Notes under the pieces: generated by a model
Seen by the model: only the letters and a program-made list of their open reading frames with translations
What the model was told of the DNA's origin: nothing
The model's database searches: none
Assembly (NCBI RefSeq): GCF_041890415.1
Contig: NZ_CP169056.1
Coordinates: forward strand, 1,674,001-1,738,000
Direction: 5' to 3'
From: Pseudoxanthomonas koreensis_A
GTDB lineage: Bacteria > Pseudomonadota > Gammaproteobacteria > Xanthomonadales > Xanthomonadaceae
DNA: 64,000 nt
Shown here: in pieces, positions 55,266 through 64,000 of the stretch
How positions within the stretch are numbered: the first letter of the stretch is position 1
How the letters are laid out: the number at the start of each line of letters is the position of its first letter
Made by a program: the position numbers and the translations under genes

Positions 55266-56681
55266 ATGGATACCGGCGACACGCGCGCACTGACCCTGAT
55301 CGGTGCCGGCCTGGCCGGCTCGCTGCTGGCGATCCTGCTGTCGCAGCGCGGCTGGAAGGTGACCGTCTACGAACGGCGAGGCGATCCGCGGGTAAAGGGC
55401 TACGAGCGCGGGCGCTCGATCAACCTGGCGCTGGCCGAGCGCGGCCGCCTTGCCCTGCGTGCAGCCGGGGTCGAGGACGCGGTGATGGCCCAGGCGGTGA
55501 TGATGCGCGGGCGCATGATCCACGGCCTGGACGGCACGCTGCAGTTGCAGCGCTACGGCCGCGACGATTCGGAGGTCATCTGGTCGGTGCACCGCGCCGA
55601 CCTCAATGTCACCCTGCTGGAGGCGGCCGAGCGCGCCGGCGCGACCATCCATTTCCATCGCCGCCTGCACACGGTGGACTTCGATGCCGGCACCGCGCGC
55701 CTGATCGACGACCGCGACGACCAGCCCCAGGACATCCGCTTCGGCACCCTCATCGGCAGCGATGGGGCCGGCTCGGCCCTGCGCGCGGAGATGGTGCGCC
55801 GCGGCGGCTTCGAAGAAGTGACCGAGTTCCTCGACCACTCCTACAAGGAACTGACCATCCCGCCGGGGCCGGACGGCGGTTTCCTGATCGAACCCAATGC
55901 CCTGCACATCTGGCCGCGCGGCCGCTACATGTGCATTGCACTGCCCAACGACGAAGGCACCTTCACCGTCACCCTGTTTCTGCCCAACCTGCCCGCGCCC
56001 GACAGTGACGACCCGAGTTTCGCCAGCGTGCGCAGCGGCGCCGAGGTGCGCGCCCTGTTCGCGCGCGACTTCCCCGACGCACTGGCGCTGATCCCCGACC
56101 TTGAACGCGACTGGGAGCATCATCCACCCGGCCTGCTGGGCACCCTGTACCTGGACCGCTGGCACCTGGACGGGCGCGCGGTGCTGCTGGGCGACGCCGC
56201 GCACGCGATGGTGCCGTTCCACGGGCAAGGCATGAACTGCGCCTTCGAGGACTGCGTGGCGCTGGCCGAAGCGCTGGACCGCCACGTGCCGGTCACGGTG
56301 CCGCCAGGCCTGGCGCGACGCGCGCTGGAGCGGGCGTTCGCCGCGTTCCAGGCCGAGCGCAAGCCCAATGCCGCCGCGATCCAGGCCATGGCCCTGGACA
56401 ACTACATCGAGATGCGCGACCGGGTAGACGATGCCGACTTCCTGCTCCAGCGCGAGCTCGAACGCGCACTGCAGCGGCGGCACCCGCAACGCTTCGTGCC
56501 GCACTACACGATGGTCACGTTCATGCACATCCCCTACGCACAGGCACTGGCGCGCAGCCAGGTCCAGCACGCGATCCTGGTGGAGGCCACCACCGGCCGC
56601 CGCGACCTGGACGGCATCGACTGGGATACGCTGGCCCGTACCATCGAGCAGCAGTTGCCGGAACTGGAACAGGCCCGCTAG
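55266..56681 (+). CDS. kmo: Kynurenine 3-monooxygenase
   Basis: This 471-residue flavoprotein hydroxylates kynurenine with NADPH. The FAD motif is LTLIGAGLAGSLLAILLSQRGW, then YERGRSINLALAERG, IGSDGAGSALR and the second FAD motif LLGDAAHAMVPFHGQGMNCAFEDC. With HAAO and KynU it builds quinolinate from tryptophan. Tryptophan dioxygenase and formamidase are not in the window. I chose ATG 55266; GTG 55206, which would overlap kynU, and ATG 55257 are alternatives. Confidence 0.94.
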   Translation: MDTGDTRALTLIGAGLAGSLLAILLSQRGWKVTVYERRGDPRVKGYERGRSINLALAERGRLALRAAGVEDAVMAQAVMMRGRMIHGLDGTLQLQRYGRDDSEVIWSVHRADLNVTLLEAAERAGATIHFHRRLHTVDFDAGTARLIDDRDDQPQDIRFGTLIGSDGAGSALRAEMVRRGGFEEVTEFLDHSYKELTIPPGPDGGFLIEPNALHIWPRGRYMCIALPNDEGTFTVTLFLPNLPAPDSDDPSFASVRSGAEVRALFARDFPDALALIPDLERDWEHHPPGLLGTLYLDRWHLDGRAVLLGDAAHAMVPFHGQGMNCAFEDCVALAEALDRHVPVTVPPGLARRALERAFAAFQAERKPNAAAIQAMALDNYIEMRDRVDDADFLLQRELERALQRRHPQRFVPHYTMVTFMHIPYAQALARSQVQHAILVEATTGRRDLDGIDWDTLARTIEQQLPELEQAR

Positions 56682-56695
56682 GGCCGCCATCGACC

Positions 56696-58135
56696 ATGGC
56701 CGACACCTTCCTGTTCTACGACCTGGAGACCTTCGGCGCCGACCCGCGACGCAGCCGCATCGCCCAGTTCGCCGCGTTGCGCACCGATCCGGAACTGAAC
56801 CCGGTGGAAGCACCGGTCAGCCTGTTCGTGCAGCCGGCGCAGGACCTGCTGCCATCTCCGCAGGCCACCCTCATTACCGGCATCACTCCACAGCATGCGC
56901 TGCGCGAGGGCGTGCCCGAGGCCGAGGCAGCGGCGCGCATCGTCGAGGAAATGGCCCGGCCCGGCACCTGCACCCTGGGCTACAACTCGCTGCGCTTCGA
57001 CGACGAGTTCGTGCGCCATACCCTGTTCCGCAATTTCTTCGACCCCTACGAGCGCGAGTGGCGCGGCGGCAACTCGCGCTGGGACCTGCTGGACGTGCTG
57101 CGCCTGGCCCATGCCCTGCGCCCGGACGGGATCGCCTGGCCGCGGCGCGAGGATGGCGCCACCTCGTTCAAGCTCGAACACCTGGCCATCGCCAACGACG
57201 TGCGCGATGGCGACGCGCACGAAGCGCTGTCGGACGTGTACGCCACCGTCGGCCTGGCCCGGCTGTTCAAGCGCGCCCAGCCGCGGCTGTGGGATTACGC
57301 CCTGAAGCTGCGCGACAAGCGCCATGCCGCCAGCCTGCTCGATACCTTCGCCATGCAGCCGGTGCTGCACGTCTCCCAGCGCTATCCGGCCAGCCGGATG
57401 TGCGCGGCCGTGGTCCTGCCGCTGGCCGCGCATCCGTCCATCGGCAACCGGGTGATCGTGTTCGACCTGGACGGCGACATTGACGCCTTGCTGGAGCAGG
57501 ATGCGGCGGAGATCGCCGACCGGCTCTACACCCCGGCTGCGGACCTGCCACCGGGCGTGGCCCGGGTGCCGCTGAAGGAAGTGCACCTGAACCGTTCGCC
57601 GATGCTGGTGCCGTGGGCGCACCTGCGCGCGGATGATTTCCAGCGCCTGGGCCTGGAGCCGGACGCCCTGCAGGCGCGTGCCGAACGCCTGCGCGCGCAC
57701 GGCCCGGCACTGGCCGAAAAGGCCCGCCAGGTATTCGCCGGCAACCGCGCACCAGTCCAGGGTGACGTGGATGGCGCGCTCTACGCCGGCTTCTGCGGCG
57801 ACGGCGACCGCCGCCTGTGCACCCAGGTGCGTGCCACCCCGGCCACGGAACTGGGCACGCGGGTGTTCGACTTCCGCGATGCGCGCCTGCCCGAACTGCT
57901 GTTCCGCTACCGGGCCCGCAACTGGCCGGACACGCTCGCGCCCACCGAGCGCGAACGCTGGGACGACTACCGCCGCCATCGCCTCGGCGACGACAGCGGC
58001 CTGTCCGAATACGGCTTGTCCGGCTACTTCGCCGAGATCGCCGCGCTGCGCGCCAGCCATGCCGGCGACGGCGGAAAACAGGTCTTGCTCGACCAGCTCG
58101 AACAGTGGGGCCGCGACCTGCAGGACGGGCTATGA
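56696..58135 (+). CDS. sbcB: Exodeoxyribonuclease I
   Basis: This 479-residue 3'-5' single-strand DNA exonuclease has the DnaQ-fold DEDD motif: FYDLETFG (Asp9, Glu11), LGYNSLRFDDEFVRHTLFRNFFDPYEREW, and GDAHEALSDVYAT. The SH3-like and C-terminal helical domains follow. It acts in mismatch repair and recombination. The ATG is 14 nt after kmo; the stop overlaps the next start (ATGA). Confidence 0.95.
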   Translation: MADTFLFYDLETFGADPRRSRIAQFAALRTDPELNPVEAPVSLFVQPAQDLLPSPQATLITGITPQHALREGVPEAEAAARIVEEMARPGTCTLGYNSLRFDDEFVRHTLFRNFFDPYEREWRGGNSRWDLLDVLRLAHALRPDGIAWPRREDGATSFKLEHLAIANDVRDGDAHEALSDVYATVGLARLFKRAQPRLWDYALKLRDKRHAASLLDTFAMQPVLHVSQRYPASRMCAAVVLPLAAHPSIGNRVIVFDLDGDIDALLEQDAAEIADRLYTPAADLPPGVARVPLKEVHLNRSPMLVPWAHLRADDFQRLGLEPDALQARAERLRAHGPALAEKARQVFAGNRAPVQGDVDGALYAGFCGDGDRRLCTQVRATPATELGTRVFDFRDARLPELLFRYRARNWPDTLAPTERERWDDYRRHRLGDDSGLSEYGLSGYFAEIAALRASHAGDGGKQVLLDQLEQWGRDLQDGL

Positions 58136-58818
58136 GCAGCTACTTCGGCGCCGCCACGTTCAAGTTCCTGCGCAGCCTGGCGCGGCACAACAACAAGGAC
58201 TGGTTCCACGCGCACCGTGCCGACTACGAACTGCACGTGCGCCAGCCATTCCTGCGCCTGGTCGCCGACCTGCAGCCGGCACTGGCCGCGATCAGCCCGC
58301 ACTACCGCGCCGATCCGCGCCCGGTCGGTGGCTCGCTGTTCCGCATCCATCGCGACACGCGCTATTCCAACGACAAGTCGCCGTACAAGCCGTGGCAGGG
58401 TGCGCGCCTGTTCCACGAGCGCCGGCGCGAAGTGGCTGCGCCCTCGTTCTACCTGCACCTGCAGCCGGGCAACAGCTTCGTCGGCGCCGGGCTGTGGCAT
58501 CCGGAAACCCACACCCAGCGCCGCGTGCGCCAGTTCATCTTCGACAATCCCGGCGCCTGGCAGGCCGCCGCGCATGCACCCGCCGTGCGCCGGCGTTACG
58601 CGCTGGAGTCGAGCGACATGCTGGTGCGGCCGCCGCGCGGCTTTCCGCCCGACTTCGCCTTCATCGACGACCTGCGCCACCGCAACTGGACCCTGCTGCG
58701 GCCGCTGGACGACGCCACCATGTCCGGCCCGCGCCTGCGCAAGGCGCTGGAGGCCGACCTGGCGGCGCTGGCGCCATTGGTGGACTATCTGTGCGCGGCA
58801 CTGGACCTGGAGTTCTGA
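58132..58818 (+). CDS. DUF2461 family protein
   Basis: The product has 228 residues, with FLRSLARHNNKDWFHAHRADYE, SLFRIHRDTRYSNDKSPYKPWQGARLFH and the C-terminal RRYALESSDMLVRPPRGFP, all typical of DUF2461 (TIGR02453). Function is unknown. It overlaps sbcB by 4 nt, so it is likely co-translated with the nuclease. Confidence 0.92.
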   Translation: MSSYFGAATFKFLRSLARHNNKDWFHAHRADYELHVRQPFLRLVADLQPALAAISPHYRADPRPVGGSLFRIHRDTRYSNDKSPYKPWQGARLFHERRREVAAPSFYLHLQPGNSFVGAGLWHPETHTQRRVRQFIFDNPGAWQAAAHAPAVRRRYALESSDMLVRPPRGFPPDFAFIDDLRHRNWTLLRPLDDATMSGPRLRKALEADLAALAPLVDYLCAALDLEF

Positions 58819-59384
58819 TGATGCGGCGATCCCCACTGCATCGGGCCGGCGCGGCCGTGATCGTCGCGCTGCTGCTGTTGACCGCCTGGCTAGCGGTCGG
58901 GCCGTGGCTGACCGTGCGCGGCATCGAGCGCGCGCTGGAGCGGCGCGACACGGCTGCGCTGGATCGCTACGTGGACTTCCCGATGTTGCGCGCCAACCTC
59001 AAGGCACAACTGGACGACCGCCTGGTCCGCGCCGCCGGCCCGGACGCGGGCGCGAGCATGCTGGGCGCATTTGCGCTTGCAGCCCTGGGCGGTGCCAGCG
59101 GCATGGCGGTGGACACCCTGGCCACGCCAACCGGGATCACCCTGCTGCTGCAGGGCCACGCGGTATGGCAGCGCGCGCACGGCCGCACCGTCGGCGGCGA
59201 CGCCTGGGCCGCCACCGAGCCGGCGCGCCCGTTGCGCAACGCGCAGCTGCGCTACGCATCACTGTCGCGCTTCACCGCCACGGTGGAACATGCCGATGGC
59301 CGCCAGACCGTGTTCGTGCTCCAGCGCCGCGGCCTGCGCTGGAAACTGGTCGACATCCGCCTGCCGGCGATCGCGCCGTCGTAG
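58818..59384 (+). CDS. DUF2939-like membrane-anchored protein
   Basis: The product has 188 residues: one N-terminal transmembrane anchor (AGAAVIVALLLLTAWLAVGPWL), then an extracytoplasmic domain with RGIERALERRDTAALDRYVDFPMLRANLKAQLDDRL, the typical DUF2939 start. The remainder is beta-rich (FTATVEHADGRQTVFVLQRRGLRWKLVDI). The first ATG overlaps the previous stop (TGATG). Function is unknown. Confidence 0.85.
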   Translation: MMRRSPLHRAGAAVIVALLLLTAWLAVGPWLTVRGIERALERRDTAALDRYVDFPMLRANLKAQLDDRLVRAAGPDAGASMLGAFALAALGGASGMAVDTLATPTGITLLLQGHAVWQRAHGRTVGGDAWAATEPARPLRNAQLRYASLSRFTATVEHADGRQTVFVLQRRGLRWKLVDIRLPAIAPS

Positions 59385-59441
59385 TGTCCGCTGCGCGACA
59401 GGCCTGCCCTGCGCGTCACCGCATTGCAGCCAGGGCCACTG

Positions 59442-60161
59442 CTACCCGGCAACCTCGTGCAGGCGGCCCTGCTGCAGTTCCAGCACCCGGTCCAGGCGCC
59501 GCGCCAGGCGCCGGTCGTGGGTCACCAGGACCAGGCTGGTGCGCTGGGCGCGGTTGAGTTCCAGCATCAGCTCGAACACGTGCGCGGCAGTCTTCTCGTC
59601 CAGGTTGCCGGTAGGCTCGTCGCCCAGCACGCACGCCGGCCGGTTGACCAGGGCCCGTGCCACCGCCGCGCGCTGGCGCTCGCCGCCGGACAGCTCGCCG
59701 GGCTTGTGTTCCAGGCGTGCGCCCAGGCCCACCGACTCCAGCAGCGCGCGCGCCTGCTGCGCGGCCAGGGCCGGCGCACCGCCGGCCAGAAGCACCGGCA
59801 TCATCACGTTCTCCAGCGCGGTGAACTCCGGCAGCAGGTGGTGGAACTGGTAGACGAAGCCCAGCGCGCGGTTGCGCAGGCGGCCGCGTTCGCCATCGGA
59901 CAACGCCGACATCTTCTTCCCGGCCACGTAGACCTCGCCGGCACTGGGCGTATCCAGGCCGCCCAGCAGGTGCAGCAGGGTGCTCTTGCCGGCGCCGGAG
60001 GCCCCGACAATGGCCACCGTCTCGCCGGCGGCCACGCGCAGGTCCAGGCCGTCGAACACATGGGTCTTCAACCGCCCTTCCGCATAGGTCTTGGCCAGCG
60101 CCTCGGCACGGATCGCCTCGCCGTCATGCGCTGTGGTCACGGGCTCGCGGACATCATTCAT
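59442..60161 (-). CDS. lolD: Lipoprotein-releasing system ATP-binding protein LolD
   Basis: This 239-residue ABC ATPase drives release of outer-membrane lipoproteins from the inner membrane. Walker A GASGAGKST, signature ELSGGERQRAAVARALV, Walker B ACVLGDEPTGNLD and the LolD stretch ALGFVYQFHHLLPEFTALENV are present. It overlaps lolC by 8 nt. At least four lipoproteins in this window are potential cargo of the system. Confidence 0.96.
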   Translation of the reverse strand: MNDVREPVTTAHDGEAIRAEALAKTYAEGRLKTHVFDGLDLRVAAGETVAIVGASGAGKSTLLHLLGGLDTPSAGEVYVAGKKMSALSDGERGRLRNRALGFVYQFHHLLPEFTALENVMMPVLLAGGAPALAAQQARALLESVGLGARLEHKPGELSGGERQRAAVARALVNRPACVLGDEPTGNLDEKTAAHVFELMLELNRAQRTSLVLVTHDRRLARRLDRVLELQQGRLHEVAG

Positions 60162-61395
60162 AACGCAGCGCCTCCGCCGGCTGGGTACGTGCCGCGCGCC
60201 AGGCCGGGTACAGCGTGGCCAGGAAACTCATCACCAGGGCCACCACCAGGGTGGTCACCACGTCGCCGGCCTGCATGTCGGTGGGCAGGCCGGTGATGTA
60301 GTACACGTCCTCCGGCAGCAGGGTGACGCCGAACAGGGCCTCGATGCCGTCCAGGATGCGCTCCAGGTTCCAGGTCAGGGTGACGCCGCCGGCCAGGCCC
60401 AGCACCGTGCCGATCACCCCGATCAGGGTGCCCTGGACCATGAACACCTGCATCACCCCGCCGGGCGTGAGCCCCAGGGTGCGCAGGATGGCGATGTCGG
60501 CCTGCTTGTCGGTCACCAGCATCACCTGCGAGTTCACCAGGGTGAAGGCGCCCATCAGGATGATCAGCGACAGCAGGATGCCCATCACCGTCTTCTCCAT
60601 CTTCAGCGACTGGTAGAGGTTGGCGTTTTCCTGGGTCCAGTCGCTGACCCGGTAGAACCCGGGCAGTTGCAGGGCCAGGTCGCGCGCGACCTCGAACGAG
60701 CGGTTCATGTCGTGCAGCTTCAGGCGCACGCCGGTCACCCCGTCCATGCGCAGCACGCGCTGCAGGTCGGTCATCTCCACCAGCGCCAGGCCACGGTCGA
60801 CCTCGTTGTGGCCGGCGGCGAAGATCCCGCTGACGGTGAAGCGCTTGACCCTCGGCATCGCCCCCACCGGCGAACCCTGGAACTCGCCCAGCAGCAGCAC
60901 CACGCTGTCGCCCATGTCCACGCCCAGCCACAGCGCCAGCTCCTCGCCCAGCAGGATGTTGTAGCTGCCGGGGGTGAGCGAGGCGGCCGTGCCGTGCTTC
61001 ATCTTCCGCGCCAGCACCGACACCTGGTCTTCCAGCGCCGGCTCCACCCCGCGCACCATCGCCGGCTGCCGGCGGGTGCCGGTCAGCAGGCCCTGGGTTT
61101 CGATGTAGGGCGCCGCGCCCGCCACCCGCGGGTCGCGCCCGGCCACGTCCAGGGCATGGCGCCAGTCCTGCAGCGGCACGCCATCGGCCACCACCGTGGC
61201 GTGGGCGGCAAACTCCAGCAAACGGTCGCGGATTTCCTTCTGGAAGCCGCTCATCACCGCCATGGTGGTGATCAGCACGGTCACGCCCAGGGCGATGCCG
61301 AGGATGGAGGCCATCGAGATGAAGGAGATGAATCCGTTGCGGCGCTTGGCGCGCAGGTAGCGCAGGCCGATGGCCACGGGCACGGGTTTGAACAT
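60154..61395 (-). CDS. lolC: Lipoprotein-releasing system permease LolC/LolE
   Basis: This 413-residue permease has four membrane helices, a large periplasmic domain after the first, and three at the C-terminus. It opens with PVAIGLRYLRAKRRNGFISFISMASILGIALGV, the LolC/E signature; QENANLYQSLKMEKTVMGILLSLIILMGAFTLVN and the C-terminal FLATLYPAWRAARTQPAEALRYE follow. Only one permease gene is present, so it probably acts as a homodimer (LolF-like) or has a partner elsewhere. The ATG at 61395 fits the normal N-terminus. Confidence 0.94.
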   Translation of the reverse strand: MFKPVPVAIGLRYLRAKRRNGFISFISMASILGIALGVTVLITTMAVMSGFQKEIRDRLLEFAAHATVVADGVPLQDWRHALDVAGRDPRVAGAAPYIETQGLLTGTRRQPAMVRGVEPALEDQVSVLARKMKHGTAASLTPGSYNILLGEELALWLGVDMGDSVVLLLGEFQGSPVGAMPRVKRFTVSGIFAAGHNEVDRGLALVEMTDLQRVLRMDGVTGVRLKLHDMNRSFEVARDLALQLPGFYRVSDWTQENANLYQSLKMEKTVMGILLSLIILMGAFTLVNSQVMLVTDKQADIAILRTLGLTPGGVMQVFMVQGTLIGVIGTVLGLAGGVTLTWNLERILDGIEALFGVTLLPEDVYYITGLPTDMQAGDVVTTLVVALVMSFLATLYPAWRAARTQPAEALRYE

Positions 61396-61439
61396 GGGCC
61401 GGACAATCCACTGCCGGCACATTCCGGCGTTCTTCGCGC

Positions 61440-61892
61440 CTATGGTGCCATCGACCGCGTTGGGCGCGAAGCAGCGCGAAGCGCGGCCACCAGGCGCAGT
61501 TCACGACGCCGTGGCGGCGGCAGGGTATCGGGCCACCACACCAGGCGATGGCTGCGGCCATGCGCGTCGAGCGCATGGATGAAGGCCAGCGGCCCGCGCC
61601 AGGCCAGCTCGCAGGCCTGCAGGGGCTGCCCGTCCAGCACATCGGGGCCACTGCCCGTGCCCAGCACCAGCTGGCGCGGTGCCCTGCCCGCCTCGCGCCA
61701 TGCGCGCACGCCTCCGCCGATGGCCGCGGCCAGGGCCAGCGGCCAGGCCAGCAGGCGCGGCAGCCCGGACCCCAGCACCGCCAGTGGCGCCAGCAGCGAG
61801 AGCGTCAACAGCGCGGCCAGCAGCCAGCGCGAGGGGCGCCACTCAAGGCGGCAGGGCGCGGATCCGTGCGATGAGCGCGGCGAGGTCGGCAT
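61440..61892 (-). CDS. YgfX/CptA-like inner-membrane protein
   Basis: This roughly 150-residue protein has the CRLEWRPSRWLLAALL opening and two close membrane helices (ALLTLSLLAPLAVLGSGLPRLLAWPLALAAAIGGG), then a soluble part with VWWPDTLPPPRRRELRLVAALR, as in YgfX. The gene follows sdhE, the standard pairing. The start is uncertain: ATG 61892 is inside the sdhE reading frame, while the conserved domain begins near its stop, and no closer standard start codon fits. Confidence 0.75.
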   Translation of the reverse strand: MPTSPRSSHGSAPCRLEWRPSRWLLAALLTLSLLAPLAVLGSGLPRLLAWPLALAAAIGGGVRAWREAGRAPRQLVLGTGSGPDVLDGQPLQACELAWRGPLAFIHALDAHGRSHRLVWWPDTLPPPRRRELRLVAALRAASRPTRSMAP

Positions 61893-62118
61893 CCGGACAG
61901 GCCTCATGCTCCATGAACCAGCGCCAGAGCCTATCGTCCTCGCAATCGAGCAGGGATAGGAAAACCCCGCGCTCGGCATCGGAAGCGGATGCATGCGCGC
62001 GGAACAGCCAGCGCTCGAGCAACTGGTCCAGTTCGCGCATGCCGCGGCGGCAGCGCCAGCGCAGGCGGCCCAGCTCGGACCCGGCGAGCACGGAGCTGGC
62101 AGGCGGCGGCGTGGTCAT
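61843..62118 (-). CDS. sdhE: FAD assembly factor SdhE
   Basis: This 91-residue protein inserts FAD into succinate dehydrogenase. The signature RLRWRCRRGMRELDQLLERWL contains the RGxxExD core, followed by FLSLLDCEDDRLWRWFM. The length is normal, with a short Pro-rich N-terminal extension. It is followed by the YgfX-like gene and divergent from the RegB-type kinase gene. Confidence 0.92.
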   Translation of the reverse strand: MTTPPPASSVLAGSELGRLRWRCRRGMRELDQLLERWLFRAHASASDAERGVFLSLLDCEDDRLWRWFMEHEACPDADLAALIARIRALPP

Positions 62119-62217
62119 GGGCGATACTGCAGGCAGTTGCGCATGCCGGCATTCTGCCGGCGCCCATTGCATGCAACAAGCGGCGCCACCGGCGGGCGCG
62201 CCACATGGAGCTTCCCG

Positions 62218-63579
62218 ATGCAGTCCTCAGCGACACCGGCCACGGCCACCGACCTGCGACCGGCGATCCAATCCGCACGCAACGACACCACTGCCGGCGC
62301 CGGGATGCGCAACATGCAGCAGCTGATCCAGCTGCGCTGGATCGCCATCGTCGGCCAGCTGGCCACGATCGTGTTCGTGCATTCCGTCCTGGGTATTGGC
62401 TTGCCGCTGGCGATGATGCTGTCAGTGGCCGGCTGCCTGGCCCTGTTCAACCTGGGCAGCCAGCTGTTCTGGCGCGCGCGCACCGACGCGGGTGACCTGG
62501 CGCTGCTGCTGGCGCTGCTGGTGGACGTGGCCGCACTGACCGCGCAACTGCACCTGAGCGGCGGCATCACCAATCCGTTCGTGTTCCTGTACCTGCTGCA
62601 GGTGACGCTTGGCGCGGTGCTGCTGCCGGCCTGGGCCGGATGGGTGGTGGTGGCGGCCGGTTGCGCCGGGGTCCTGGCGCTGGTGGCGTGCCCGGGCCCG
62701 GTGCGCATCGATGCCGAGCCCGCGCTGGGCATCGCCGACCACTACGTGCAAGGCCTGCTGCTGTGCTTCCTGCTGACCGCAGTGCTGGCGGCATTGTTCA
62801 TCGGCCGGATCGCGCGGATCCTGCGCGATCGCGACGCGCGCCTGGCCGACCTGCGCCAGCAGGCGGTGGAGGAGGAACACATCGTGCGCATGGGCCTGCT
62901 GGCCTCCGGCGCCGCGCACGAACTGGGGACGCCGCTGGCGATCCTGTCGGTGCTGCTGGGCGACTGGCGGCGGATGGCGCCGTTCGAGGGGCATCCGGAG
63001 CTGCAGCAGGACCTGGACGAGATGCAGACCCAGCTCCAGCGCTGCAAGTCCATCGTCACCGGGATCCTGCTGTCGGCCGGCGACGCGCGCGGCGAGGCGC
63101 CGGCGCAGACCAGCCTGGCGGCGTTCCTGGACGAGGTCGTCGAGGCCTGGTCGGCCACCCGCCCGGTGAACCGGCTCGACTATCACCTGCACCTGGACGA
63201 GGATATCCAGATCGTGTCCGATTCCGGGCTCAGGCAGATGATCGACAACATCCTCGACAACGCGCTGGAAGCTTCGCCGGACTGGGTCGGGCTGGAAGCG
63301 TGGCGGGTGGGCCCCGACGGCCAGTCGCTGCGGCTGCAGGTCAGCGATGCCGGACCCGGTTTTTCCGCGCAGGCGCTGGCCGATTTCGGCAAGCCCTACA
63401 ACTCGAGCAAGGGTCGCCCCGGTGGCGGCCTCGGGCTGTTCCTCTCGCTCAACGTGGCGCGCAGTTTCGGCGGCCGCCTGCATGCGGCCAACCGCAGCCC
63501 GCGTGGCGCCGAGGTGGTGCTGGAACTGCCGCTGTCCTCGCTGGCCCTGGACGCGCGCGCGCCGGCCCCGCAGCCATGA
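62218..63579 (+). CDS. regB: RegB/PrrB-type redox-responsive sensor histidine kinase
   Basis: This 453-residue kinase has six membrane helices in the N-terminal half with GGITNPFVFLYLLQ, the quinone-sensing motif of the RegB family. The H-box is GLLASGAAHELGTPLAILSVLL. The only nearby Cys is in LQRCKSIV, in the position of the redox-box Cys, as far as I can judge. ATPase boxes are DNILDNALEASPDW, VSDAGPGF and GGGLGLFLSLNVARSFGG. GGAG lies 7 nt before the ATG. The next gene encodes its response regulator, overlapping by 4 nt. Confidence 0.92.
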   Translation: MQSSATPATATDLRPAIQSARNDTTAGAGMRNMQQLIQLRWIAIVGQLATIVFVHSVLGIGLPLAMMLSVAGCLALFNLGSQLFWRARTDAGDLALLLALLVDVAALTAQLHLSGGITNPFVFLYLLQVTLGAVLLPAWAGWVVVAAGCAGVLALVACPGPVRIDAEPALGIADHYVQGLLLCFLLTAVLAALFIGRIARILRDRDARLADLRQQAVEEEHIVRMGLLASGAAHELGTPLAILSVLLGDWRRMAPFEGHPELQQDLDEMQTQLQRCKSIVTGILLSAGDARGEAPAQTSLAAFLDEVVEAWSATRPVNRLDYHLHLDEDIQIVSDSGLRQMIDNILDNALEASPDWVGLEAWRVGPDGQSLRLQVSDAGPGFSAQALADFGKPYNSSKGRPGGGLGLFLSLNVARSFGGRLHAANRSPRGAEVVLELPLSSLALDARAPAPQP

Positions 63580-64000
63580 ACACCACGCCCACCAGCCCCA
63601 CGTCCGCCAACCCCGCGTCCGCCAGCCCGCGCCGCCTGCTGATCGTCGAGGACGATGCGGCGTTTGCGCGCACCCTCGGCCGCTCCTTCGAGCGCCGCGG
63701 CTACGAGGTGCGCCACGCCGCCAGCCAGGCCGACCTGGAGCCGCTCCTGCAGGAGTACTCGCCGCGCTATGCGGTGGTCGACCTGAAACTGGCCGGCGGC
63801 AGTTCCGGCTTGTCCTGCGTGCAGGCCCTGCACGCCCATGACCCGCAGATGCTGATCGTGGTGCTGACCGGCTACGCCAGCATCGCCACCGCGGTGGAGG
63901 CGATCAAGCTGGGCGCATGCCACTACCTGGCCAAGCCATCCAACACCGACGACATCGAGGCCGCGTTCGGCAAGGCCGAAGGCAATGCCCAGGTCGGCCT
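63576..64000 (+). CDS. regA: RegA/PrrA-type response regulator, partial (runs off the window)
   Basis: The first 141 residues of a response regulator are visible. After a Ser/Thr/Pro/Ala-rich N-terminus (about 18 residues, partly from a 15-bp direct repeat), the receiver domain shows LLIVEDDAAFARTLG (acidic pocket), VVDLKLAGGSSGL (phospho-Asp in VVDLK), VVLTGYASIATAVEAIKLGACHYLAKP (Thr and Lys). The DLKL and KLGACHYLAKP sequences are typical of RegA. The helix-turn-helix output domain lies beyond the edge. Its ATG overlaps the kinase stop. Confidence 0.92.
   Translation, partial: MNTTPTSPTSANPASASPRRLLIVEDDAAFARTLGRSFERRGYEVRHAASQADLEPLLQEYSPRYAVVDLKLAGGSSGLSCVQALHAHDPQMLIVVLTGYASIATAVEAIKLGACHYLAKPSNTDDIEAAFGKAEGNAQVG

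Overview
The window is about 64 kb of a high-GC (about 70% by eye) gammaproteobacterial chromosome. Gene content and order point to the Xanthomonadaceae (Lysobacter, Luteimonas, Pseudoxanthomonas or Stenotrophomonas type). The supporting evidence is the bamE/omlA-fur divergence, recN-hrcA-grpE-dnaK-dnaJ, a his operon headed by a TrpR-like gene, a haaO-kynU-kmo set, and an sdhE-ygfX-lolC-lolD block next to a RegB/RegA pair. I see no prophage, insertion sequence, CRISPR array or rRNA operon. Almost all of the window is coding, and most operon junctions are 4-8 nt stop/start overlaps.

Layout. (1) 1-5088: the tail of a LacI-family regulator, a candidate small RNA, tRNA-Cys, an Ala-rich lipoprotein, methylcrotonyl-CoA carboxylase beta, an SDR, and a GH8 xylo-oligosaccharide hydrolase lipoprotein. 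(2) 5175-9983: an Hsp70 of the HscC type between two paralogous membrane proteins with a J-like N-terminus that reads RPD instead of HPD. This is the least conventional part of the window. (3) 9996-12447: Fur-box-controlled feoA-feoB plus a small Cys-tailed membrane protein. (4) 12567-16326: the rest of the leucine/isovalerate branch (hydratase, biotin-carrying carboxylase subunit, HMG-CoA lyase). (5) 16381-19928: an aminotransferase, a 60-residue protein, prephenate dehydrogenase and pyridoxal kinase. (6) 20106-26864: the heat-shock operon with two sigma-32-like promoters, and divergent recN. (7) 26889-29116: fur, bamE, rnfH, ratA, smpB. (8) 29148-36729: hisGDCBHAFIE preceded by a TrpR-like regulator and a palindromic operator, then hisS. 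(9) 38499-43474: an Fnr-type regulator, cydDC and mgtC. (10) 43753-49768: an OmpA-like lipoprotein, dnaB, the S6-S18-L9 genes, a DUF885 peptidase-like protein and an IscA-type protein. (11) 49949-59384: asnS, small unknown genes, paiB-like, carbonic anhydrase, the kynurenine-to-quinolinate genes, exonuclease I and two DUF proteins. (12) 59442-64000: lolD-lolC-ygfX-sdhE on the minus strand, and a RegB-type sensor kinase with the start of its response regulator on the plus strand.

How it fits together. The liu genes carry methylcrotonyl-CoA to acetoacetate and acetyl-CoA but are split by about 9 kb. The kyn genes provide a tryptophan-to-quinolinate route to NAD. Fur, the Fur-box-controlled feo operon and an Fe-S carrier give an iron theme. 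Fnr, CydDC and RegB/RegA give a redox/respiration theme. Starts were set by stop/start overlaps, Shine-Dalgarno spacing and homology memory. Three genes begin right after a -10-like hexamer and may be leaderless.
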